Of a stretch of DNA of 42,486 bases, positions 35,925-42,486 are shown piece by piece; within the stretch, counting starts at the first letter, position 1; each line of letters begins with the position of its first letter. This stretch comes from a virus: positions 1 through 42,486 of the IMG/VR virus record IMGVR_UViG_3300048930_000170; one strand, written 5' to 3'. Under the pieces are notes generated by a model that saw nothing but the letters and a program-made list of their open reading frames with translations, was not told where the DNA came from and searched no databases. A program made the translations under genes and the position numbers.

Positions 35925-37626
35925 GCCGGTGCAGCTCGTCCGCATCCGGCAGCCGTTCTGCACGCGGACCTTCGGCGTCGCGCCCTGCACGGCGACCGGC
36001 GTGCCGTGCTACAACACGCGCTCGAGCTGCAAGGACCCGCTGAACTTCCAGCGCGGGGCGCTCGACCTCTGGTTCTCGCGCGGTCGGGCGGGGGAGATCG
36101 ACGTTCCGGGCGTGCCGGTCGTGACGCCGAGCCTGTTGTCGGTCAGCGCCGTGCCGACGCAGATGAACCTGGGCGGGGCGAACCCCGACATGAGCGGGAT
36201 CGGGACGCGCGCGAGCGTGACGATCACGTTTCGCGACCATCCCGACGGAGACCTGCTGACCGACCCGTACCGGGCGCAGCGGCTTCCCGGCGCGGCCGAT
36301 CGAGGCAGCTTCTGGCTGAAGTGGCTGAGCCGCAACCGCTACCGGCAGAACATAGAGGTCGATGTGTATGACGGGTTCGCGGGGCAGCACGTCGATCAAA
36401 TGATCCGGCGTCGCTACTTCCTGCAGGAGATCGGATGGCCGGACGACGCGGGCCTCGTCCAGGTCGTCGCGCAGGACGTGCTGACGCGGCTTCTTGAGCG
36501 CAAGGCGCAGGCGCCGGTAGCTTCGCCGGGCGAGCTGCTGACCGACATCGGCGCGGGCGACACGTCGTTCACGGTCACCGCCGCGACGATCTCGGACTAC
36601 CCGGCCACGGGCACGCTGCGGATCGACGACGAGCTGATGACCTATAGCGGCCGGTCGGCGGTCGCGGCGGGCGTGCTCTTTACCGGCGTGACGCGCGGCA
36701 CGGACAGGACGGCGGCGGCGACACACTCGGCCGAGGCTGCGGTACAGCGGTGCCTGCGCTGGACCGAGGTCCGCGCCATCGACGTGCTGCAGGAGCTTCT
36801 GGTCACGTGGGCCGGGGTTCCCGCGGAGTACCTCGACAACTGGACGCCTGAGTTCAACCGCTACCTGACGGCCTATGTCCTGACGACGGTGCTGACCGAA
36901 CCGAAGGCCGTGGGCGAGCTGGTCTCGGAGATCCTGCAGCAGATCGGCGCGATGATGTGGTGGGACGACCGGGTCGCGCTGATCCGCTTCCGGGCAATCC
37001 GGGGCATTGACGCCGACCCGCCCGTCCTTACCGAGCAGTCGCACATCATGCCAGGGCTGACGGTCGAGGAGATGCCGGAGCAGCGCGTCAGCGAAGTCTG
37101 GTTCGCATACCGGATGCGCGACTTCACCGGAGACGAAGAGAAGGCGCAGAACTTCGAGACGACGCTTGCGCTGGTGAACCCGGTGGCGGCGACGCCCGAA
37201 CTTTACGGCGAGCGGTCGGTCCTGCGCATCTTCAGCCGCTGGATCACGTCGCGAAGCCTCGCGCTCTACACGGCCACGAAGATCCTGAACCGCTATGTCG
37301 ACATCCCGCGGCGCGTGCGCTTCCGGCTGGCGACAAAGGACCGGCTGATCTGGGTCGGCGACACGGTCGAGATCAGGCACCACCGGATTGCGGACGACGA
37401 CGGCAACCCGCTGCCGCGCTTCTGGACCATCACGGCCGCCGACGAGCGACCCGACGAAGGCTTCGTCGAATTGGTGGCCGAGGACACGACGCTTTACGGC
37501 GTGATCTTCCGGATCATGCCGGGCGGCACGCCGAACTACGGCGGCGCGCGCGGGCGCTTCGACGCCTACATCGGCAATTCGGCCGGGCTTCTCGGCGACG
37601 GAACACCATCAGCGAGGATCGGATGA
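35917..37626 (+). CDS. Tail hub/tip protein with N-terminal four-Cys motif
   Basis: 569 residues. An N-terminal cluster CTRTFGVAPCTATGVPCYN, then SSCKDP (four Cys) is one I have seen in phage tail proteins of the BR0599/DUF2163 neighbourhood. It could bind a metal or Fe-S centre as in lambda gpL, but that is inference. The middle (SFTVTAATISDYPATGTLRI...GVTRGTD) is beta-rich, followed by helices (EVRAIDVLQELLVTWAGVPAEYL) and a C-terminal hub-like region (FTGDEEKAQNFETTLAL). Confidence 0.65.
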   Translation: MNEPVQLVRIRQPFCTRTFGVAPCTATGVPCYNTRSSCKDPLNFQRGALDLWFSRGRAGEIDVPGVPVVTPSLLSVSAVPTQMNLGGANPDMSGIGTRASVTITFRDHPDGDLLTDPYRAQRLPGAADRGSFWLKWLSRNRYRQNIEVDVYDGFAGQHVDQMIRRRYFLQEIGWPDDAGLVQVVAQDVLTRLLERKAQAPVASPGELLTDIGAGDTSFTVTAATISDYPATGTLRIDDELMTYSGRSAVAAGVLFTGVTRGTDRTAAATHSAEAAVQRCLRWTEVRAIDVLQELLVTWAGVPAEYLDNWTPEFNRYLTAYVLTTVLTEPKAVGELVSEILQQIGAMMWWDDRVALIRFRAIRGIDADPPVLTEQSHIMPGLTVEEMPEQRVSEVWFAYRMRDFTGDEEKAQNFETTLALVNPVAATPELYGERSVLRIFSRWITSRSLALYTATKILNRYVDIPRRVRFRLATKDRLIWVGDTVEIRHHRIADDDGNPLPRFWTITAADERPDEGFVELVAEDTTLYGVIFRIMPGGTPNYGGARGRFDAYIGNSAGLLGDGTPSARIG

Positions 37627-38015
37627 GCAGTTACAGGGACATTCCCGACGCCGAGACGCTGCAGGACGCGCCGGTGACGCAGGTGCTGATTCAGGGGCTG
37701 CGGGACAACGCCATCGCCAGCGGCTTCGCGGTCGGCAAAGGCCAGATCACACCAACGACGATTCCCGCATCGACCGCCACGCAGAACACCTCCGGCGCGG
37801 CGCAGTGGATCGCCGGCCACATCAGCAGCGTGTCGGGCACGGTGGACATTCAGACGTCGCCGGACGGCGTGACCTGGACGACGCAGCAACGCCTCGTCAC
37901 ATCGACCGGCGTCGGCCAGACCTTCGGGTTCCCGCTGCCTGTCAACTGGCGCTGGCGCTGGGTGCAGGTGAGCGGCGGGCCTAACACTCTCACCCGCGCG
38001 GGGCTCACACGATGA
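37623..38015 (+). CDS. Hypothetical tail protein
   Basis: 130 residues (MSSYRDIPDAETLQDAPVTQ...). Beta-rich, with IQTSPDGVTWTTQQRLVTSTGVGQTF resembling a small Ig- or FN3-like module. It overlaps both neighbours by ATGA. Located between tail hub and fibre-like genes. No family assigned. Confidence 0.55.
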   Translation: MSSYRDIPDAETLQDAPVTQVLIQGLRDNAIASGFAVGKGQITPTTIPASTATQNTSGAAQWIAGHISSVSGTVDIQTSPDGVTWTTQQRLVTSTGVGQTFGFPLPVNWRWRWVQVSGGPNTLTRAGLTR

Positions 38016-38446
38016 CCGTCGAACCGCTCTACCTCTACTTCCTCCTTCCCGGCGACGAATACCTCGAGGTCACGACGGCCGTCCCGCTGTCGCGGTTTCC
38101 CGGTGCAACGCTGCCCGTTGCGCGGCGTCCAGGCCCCTCGTGGGTCTATGACCGCGAGGCAGCAGTGTGGGTCGACGAGACCGATCCTGCGGAGGCGCTG
38201 GCACTTGAGCGCGCGAGCATGGTCTGCAGCGCGTTCCAGGCGCGGGCCGCGCTACTCGGCGCGGGCCTTCTCACCGCCGCGCAGGCCGCCGTCGATGCCT
38301 CCACGCCGGAGGTGCAGCTTGCCTGGGAGTACGCCATCGAGTGGCGGCGCACCTCGCCGACGATCGCCGCGCTAGCCGCGGCGCTCGAGCTGACGGACGA
38401 GGACGTCGACAACCTCTTCCGCGCCGCGATGCTGATCGAAGCCTGA
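38012..38446 (+). CDS. Tail-associated protein, possible fibre assembly partner
   Basis: 144 residues. N-terminus beta-rich (YLYFLLPGDEYLEVTTAVPL), then a helical Ala-rich second half with TAAQAAVDASTPEVQLAWEYAIEWRRTSPTIAALAAALE, reminiscent of small phage proteins beside tail fibres (N-terminal strand, C-terminal helices). Function not established. Confidence 0.55.
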   Translation: MTVEPLYLYFLLPGDEYLEVTTAVPLSRFPGATLPVARRPGPSWVYDREAAVWVDETDPAEALALERASMVCSAFQARAALLGAGLLTAAQAAVDASTPEVQLAWEYAIEWRRTSPTIAALAAALELTDEDVDNLFRAAMLIEA

Positions 38447-38461
38447 CAGGAGCCCCGCGAC

Positions 38462-38797
38462 ATGACCCTTCGCCATGTGCGATCGACGAACTTCATCGTC
38501 GAGATCGAGATCACCGAAGAAAACGGATCGCCGGTCGATCTGACCGGCTGGACGCTGACCTCGGAAATCCGGGTGCCGGGCGTTGCCGGCGACGTGGCTC
38601 TGACCATCGTCCCGGTCAACCTCGCACTGGGCCAGATCAGGATCGAGGCAACGCCAACGCAGACGGACCTATGGGTGCCGACGACCGGCAACAACCTCGC
38701 GCGGTTCGACGTGCGGGCGCGGCTGGGCGGCGTGCAGCGTGTGACTGAGCCCTACCTCGTCGAGGTCATCGACTACGTCACGGACTTTGTCGCATGA
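38462..38797 (+). CDS. BppU-like Ig-fold tail protein
   Basis: 111 residues from ATG at 38462 with AGGAG upstream. VRSTNFIVEIEITEENGSPVDLTGWTLTSEIRVPG..GDVALTIVPVN...GQIRIEATPTQTDL matches small phage Ig-like modules (BppU N-terminal-type: gp.pidLTGatv.f.ir). It likely joins the tip to receptor-binding proteins. The stop overlaps the next ATG. Confidence 0.6.
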   Translation: MTLRHVRSTNFIVEIEITEENGSPVDLTGWTLTSEIRVPGVAGDVALTIVPVNLALGQIRIEATPTQTDLWVPTTGNNLARFDVRARLGGVQRVTEPYLVEVIDYVTDFVA

Positions 38798-40245
38798 TCA
38801 CGATGAAGTTCCCCGGTCGCGGGCTGACCGAGACGAATGATTTCGGGCCGTGGAAGGCGCGCGCGACCTACGTCGCCGTCGGCCCGCAGATCGAAAACGA
38901 AGGCGATCCGATCGTGGCGCGGACGGTGTGGGCGGGGCAGTCCGCGGTCGATGCGTTCGCAGATGATGCTGACGATCCGCTGCGCTACTCATCGAGCGCC
39001 GGGACCATCGTCTCGGCGCTGCGCGAGATCTCCATCGGCGGCGCTGCCTTCGCCGCCCTCGTCGGCAACGGGCCCGTTCTTTCCGCCGGCCAGCTTCTTG
39101 CCATCCGCGTCACGGTGACTGACAGCGATGGCAACGTCGCGCGGTTTCCGAGTGAGGCGGGCGGCGCGACCACCGTGCAGGCGCTGCCGGTGCCTGTCGT
39201 CGCCACAGCCCCGGCCATCACGGGCGGCGCTGTCGTCGGGCAAACGCCGACCGTGATTGCCGCCACGTTCGAGGCCATTCCGGCGGCGCCTGCGGGGATG
39301 CAGCGCGAAATAGAAACGCGCCTCACCATCGCGGGGGCGCCTGTCGCGACGCCGCTGCCGACCGGCACGCAGGGGCAGCAGCTTCGCGCCGAGGCGCGGG
39401 CGCGGCATGTCCTCAACGATGTCCCGGGGCAGTTCAGCGGCTGGTCCGAATCCGCGCCCGTGACCATCGCTGTCGTACCGGCCGCCATCACTGATCTTCA
39501 GGCAGCGGACGGCGACGCGCCCGGCGATCTCGACTGGCAGTTCACCATTCCGTCGGGCAATGGCCAGCCGATCACCGGCTACGAGTATCGCCTGAACGGC
39601 GGGGCGCCGCTGCCTCTGGCTCTGAACGGAAGCGAGACCGCGACGCAGCTTTCCGGGACGATCCCCGGCCTCGCCGAGGCGACCTATGCGATCGAGGTCC
39701 GCGCGTTCAACGACGCCGTTTTCGGTCCGTGGTCCAATGCCGCGGTGGCATCCGTCGTCGATGCGGTCGCCCCGCTCGCGCCAGAGCTGGCGTCGGTCCA
39801 GATCGACGACAACGGCGGCGGGCAGGGCAGGATGACGCTGACCTTTGCCGATGGCGAGCCGCTGGACGAGCCTATCGAGGTCTTCATCTACATCGACACG
39901 CCCGCTGACACGGACCCGGATGCGGAGACGGTGGCGGCCGGAACCGGCGCGCAGATCACCGGCACGGTGCAGTCCACCGTCGGCGCGACGAACGTGACCA
40001 TCCCGCTTGTCGGCGCGGCGACCGGGACCTTCGATGTGTTCGTCGCTGCGCGCTACACCTTCCCGGTCGACGGCCCGCTGAGCAACGTCGTCAGCGACAC
40101 CGGCATCGCGTTCGACACTGGCGTCGCCGCCGGGACGCTCGTCTTCGAGCCGGGCGACGGGTTCATGCGCATCGTCGATTTCCCGCCCAAGCCCGCGACG
40201 CCTGTCTTCGAGACCGGTGACGGCGAAATGAACATCACAGGATAG
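38794..40245 (+). CDS. Fibronectin-III-like tail protein
   Basis: 483 residues. Contains FN3-like modules, clearest in DLQAADGDAPGDLDWQFTIPSGNGQPITGYEYRLNGGAPLPLALNGSETATQLSGTIPGLAEATYAIEVRAFNDAVFGPWSNAAVASVVDA, and further beta repeats of the form EVRAxNxxGxGxxSN on both sides. Typical decoration of phage tail tips and fibres for cell-surface adhesion. Confidence 0.75.
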   Translation: MITMKFPGRGLTETNDFGPWKARATYVAVGPQIENEGDPIVARTVWAGQSAVDAFADDADDPLRYSSSAGTIVSALREISIGGAAFAALVGNGPVLSAGQLLAIRVTVTDSDGNVARFPSEAGGATTVQALPVPVVATAPAITGGAVVGQTPTVIAATFEAIPAAPAGMQREIETRLTIAGAPVATPLPTGTQGQQLRAEARARHVLNDVPGQFSGWSESAPVTIAVVPAAITDLQAADGDAPGDLDWQFTIPSGNGQPITGYEYRLNGGAPLPLALNGSETATQLSGTIPGLAEATYAIEVRAFNDAVFGPWSNAAVASVVDAVAPLAPELASVQIDDNGGGQGRMTLTFADGEPLDEPIEVFIYIDTPADTDPDAETVAAGTGAQITGTVQSTVGATNVTIPLVGAATGTFDVFVAARYTFPVDGPLSNVVSDTGIAFDTGVAAGTLVFEPGDGFMRIVDFPPKPATPVFETGDGEMNITG

Positions 40246-40250
40246 CGCCA

Positions 40251-41099
40251 ATGGTCGAATTCGTTCTGACGATCCCGAAGCCGTTCACGTGGCCGACGGT
40301 GGGCAACAAGGTCACGATTCCCGAAGGGACCGAAGTGCATGGCGTTGATGGCGAACTGCCCGACGTCGTCGTTGTCGTTAACGGGGAGTACACCGGCGCG
40401 CGCCTGAGCGCCCCTGCCGACGGCGTCGCCGAAGCCCCCGCGGCGGGCATCGTGCCGGTCTACCTGAACAACTACAACCAGGCGACCGACCTCAGCGGAT
40501 CGACGACGCAGACCACGGCGGGAGTTTTCCCGGACGCCGACACCTTCGTCGTCGTCGTAACGGACATCGCAAACGGTGCGACGGCCCTCGTCCTGACCGG
40601 GAGCGCCGTGACCTCGGCCACGAAGATCGCCGAGGGCGGTGGCACAAACGCCTCGGCCGCGCGCGTGTCGATCTGGGTCGTCACGAGCAGCGGCGCGAGC
40701 GACATCACGTTCGGCGTCAGCGCGGGGACCAGCCTTGACCGCCAGATCCACGTCATCCGCGCGACGGGCGCGACGGCGGCGGGCGGCATCGGCGCGGCTG
40801 CGGGTGGCAACCAGGCCTCCAGCCCCTATCAGGCCACTCTCGGCGCGGCGGCAGCGATTGGCGACCTCATCGTGGCTGGCACGCTCTGCCGCACCGGCCA
40901 GGCCACCGGCATCACATGGGGCGGCAGCATGACCGGGAACGAAGCGTCGGATGTGCAGCAGGCTTCGACGCAACACCGATCCGGTGTGGCCTTCTTCATC
41001 GGGGACGCCGCGACCGCCTATGCGGCGAGCGCGGCCTATGACGGCAACGACGGCAGCTTCGACTGGGCCGTTGCCATCGCAGCGATCAAGGCGGCCTGA
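40251..41099 (+). CDS. Tail fibre / adhesin-like protein
   Basis: 282 residues. Low-Lys, Ala/Gly/Thr/Ser-rich beta pattern (GATALVLTGSAVTSATKIAE-like, VSIWVVTSSGASDITFGVSAG, SLDRQIHVIRATGAT) with a basic start MVEFVLTIPKPFTWPTVGNK. Similar short virion proteins sit before tailspikes in such phages. No domain that I can name. Confidence 0.55.
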   Translation: MVEFVLTIPKPFTWPTVGNKVTIPEGTEVHGVDGELPDVVVVVNGEYTGARLSAPADGVAEAPAAGIVPVYLNNYNQATDLSGSTTQTTAGVFPDADTFVVVVTDIANGATALVLTGSAVTSATKIAEGGGTNASAARVSIWVVTSSGASDITFGVSAGTSLDRQIHVIRATGATAAGGIGAAAGGNQASSPYQATLGAAAAIGDLIVAGTLCRTGQATGITWGGSMTGNEASDVQQASTQHRSGVAFFIGDAATAYAASAAYDGNDGSFDWAVAIAAIKAA

Positions 41100-41101
41100 G
41101 C

Positions 41102-42486
41102 ATGAGCATTTCCCAGCTCACCGCCGACTTCCCCGTTCAGCCGCTTGCGCTGTCATCGATCACCATCGACCAGACGACAATCCGTCAGGGCATGGTGCTC
41201 GGTTCGCAGGTGACGACGACCCTCGTCAACGCGCCAGCGGGCGGAACGCGCGCCTGGCTGATCGGCACGACGCCTCGCAGCGACGGCTACACGCTTCAGG
41301 CGGGCGACGTCGGGCAGGAGTTGAAGGCGACCTACACGGCTGGCGTCCTGCAATCCCTGCCCGTCACAATCTTGCCGGCCCTCCCTGCGGGGCAGCTTAC
41401 GGTGGGGATCGAGGTCGTGCGGGATACCGTCGGCACCTTCGCGCCCTATGCGGTGTTCATGTCCATGACCTCGGATGGGAACTATCCGCGCGCAAGCAGG
41501 GAGAACTTCGGGTCGCCCGAGCTGACGCCGGACCCGCAGATCGACCTCGCGATGCGGCATTCGCTTTGCTACTTCGAGACGGGCGACACGGGCACCTTCC
41601 GCAACCCGCGCCCCGCCGACCCCAGCCACATGGACAAGTCGCGGGCCGACGGCGTCTATGCGGCGCACGTCTACGAGACGCCGGGAACCTACACGATCCG
41701 GGCGAAGAAGTTCGACCCCGACGGGTCTTTCGGCACCTCGGAAGACGTCGTCATCACCGTGCAGGACCCGACCGACCATTTCAGCGCGGCGCGGACGCTT
41801 CTGGTCGCGGCGGACGGCAACTTCACCGGGGCGCCTCATGCCGCATCGGTGCCTGCGGAGCAGAAGTTCACTTCGCTGAACGCCGCGCGCACCTACATGG
41901 CGAGCGCGAGCTTCAGCAAGACGACGCCGTGGCGGTTGTGCCTGAAGCGGGGCGACACGTACAACGACCTCGCCGGGGCGTTCTCGCAGGCGTGGGCGCG
42001 CTTCGCCGGGGCCGCGCTGATCGATGCATGGGGCACCGGCGACCGTCCGGTGATTGACCTGACGACAGCCACGACGGGCTTCATCTCGCAGGACACTGCC
42101 GGCATCGGCGGCGCCATCCGGCTTGCCAACCTCGACGTAAAGGGCAACTGGAACGCCGAGATCGGGTATCCGAAAGCCGGATACGCGCGCTGGCGCTTCA
42201 ACATGATCGAGACCATTCACAACTCGGTCACGAGCGGCCTGCGATTCCAGGTCGCCTGCAACGTCCGCTTCTCGGACTGTCGTTGGGTCTGGCTGAACAC
42301 CCCGCAGGGTGGATGGGTGCCCGACAGTCAGAAGGGCTACATCGTCCTTCAGGACATCGATTACCACCACAACGGCGACTACATGCACTTCGGTGGCGAG
42401 CGCATGACCGGGTTCTTCATGAACGGGTGCTGGCAGACGCCGCATCCGAACTCGACGCTCGGCTCGATGGCTCGCGACGCCATGCC
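41102..42486 (+). CDS. Tailspike, N-terminal part (continues at 1)
   Basis: Residues 1-461 of an approximately 958-residue protein that runs across the window ends; the last base of this window falls inside a codon and the frame continues unbroken into base 1. Residues about 150-222 (YFETGDTGTFRNP...AHVYETPGTYTIRAKKFDPDG) form a PKD-like Ig domain. From about residue 240 the sequence becomes a right-handed beta-helix pattern (LTTATTGFISQDTAGIGGAI, RLANLDVKGNWNAEI, ...). N-terminal 110 residues probably attach to the tail. Host range is expected to depend on this gene. Confidence 0.85.
   Translation, partial: MSISQLTADFPVQPLALSSITIDQTTIRQGMVLGSQVTTTLVNAPAGGTRAWLIGTTPRSDGYTLQAGDVGQELKATYTAGVLQSLPVTILPALPAGQLTVGIEVVRDTVGTFAPYAVFMSMTSDGNYPRASRENFGSPELTPDPQIDLAMRHSLCYFETGDTGTFRNPRPADPSHMDKSRADGVYAAHVYETPGTYTIRAKKFDPDGSFGTSEDVVITVQDPTDHFSAARTLLVAADGNFTGAPHAASVPAEQKFTSLNAARTYMASASFSKTTPWRLCLKRGDTYNDLAGAFSQAWARFAGAALIDAWGTGDRPVIDLTTATTGFISQDTAGIGGAIRLANLDVKGNWNAEIGYPKAGYARWRFNMIETIHNSVTSGLRFQVACNVRFSDCRWVWLNTPQGGWVPDSQKGYIVLQDIDYHHNGDYMHFGGERMTGFFMNGCWQTPHPNSTLGSMARDAM
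42337..42486. repeat. Terminal direct repeat, right copy
   Basis: Partner of 1-150; see there. Holds C at 42463 where the left copy has A at 127. Confidence 0.93.

Noticed and set aside
1-42486. CRISPR arrays, insertion sequences, rRNA genes
   Set aside because: No regular spacer-repeat arrays, no transposase or terminal inverted repeats of an IS, and no rRNA-like sequence seen.

Overview
The window is a complete or near-complete genome of a temperate siphovirus-type phage or prophage. It was probably assembled as a circle and cut open inside the tailspike gene. Positions 1-150 repeat 42337-42486 with one synonymous mismatch, and the reading frame is continuous across the junction, so the non-redundant circle is 42,336 bp. 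The DNA is GC-rich with strongly GC-biased third codon positions. The head-tail module resembles alphaproteobacterial phages and gene transfer agents: an HK97-type head, a GTA-gp10-like chaperone region and small FW-ending Cro-like proteins. A Rhodobacterales-type host is therefore my best inference, not something the sequence proves.

Layout on the circle. (1) 22.1-42.5 kb plus 1-1.6 kb, rightward late genes: HNH nuclease, terminase small and large subunits, portal, protease, capsid, connectors, tail tube, frameshifted tail chaperone, tape measure, tail tip, fibre-like proteins and a beta-helix tailspike that crosses the window ends. (2) 1.6-3.1 kb, rightward lysis cassette: coiled-coil membrane protein, C/H/N endopeptidase or amidase endolysin, holin-like protein, and an overlapping i-spanin/o-spanin pair. 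(3) 6.3 down to 3.0 kb, leftward accessory operon of about 14 mostly unknown small genes, stitched by ATGA-type overlaps. It includes four micro-proteins with one membrane segment or a lipobox, a mini RTX-repeat protein and a protein closely resembling the C-terminal domain of the RNA polymerase alpha subunit. (4) About 6.33-6.55 kb, attP: the 3' end of a tRNA-Leu gene flanked by short repeats that look like integrase arm sites. (5) 14.6 down to 6.56 kb, leftward early operon: unknown small genes, Gp157-like protein, Rad52-like annealing protein, SSB, NinB, HNH, cytosine-methyltransferase-like protein, a sulfotransferase-like protein, DUF4326-like protein, excisionase and integrase. (6) 14.6-15.15 kb, immunity region: a short HTH repressor, a divergent Cro-like gene, and dyad operators of the form GCCATA-N3-TATGGC on both sides. 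(7) 15.15-22.1 kb, rightward early operon: RusA resolvase, T5orf172/GIY-YIG-like protein, coiled-coil protein, DNA methyltransferase, DEAD-like helicase, Toprim primase, and a NusG-like factor that sits just before the late genes behind a very strong hairpin.

How it fits together. Repressor and Cro compete for the shared operators and choose between lysogeny and two divergent early operons, one for recombination and integration and one for replication. The last rightward early gene is a NusG paralogue, well placed to act as the late-gene antiterminator. The operon beside attP is in the usual place for genes expressed from a prophage. It holds the most unusual content: the alpha-CTD-like protein and the micro membrane proteins.
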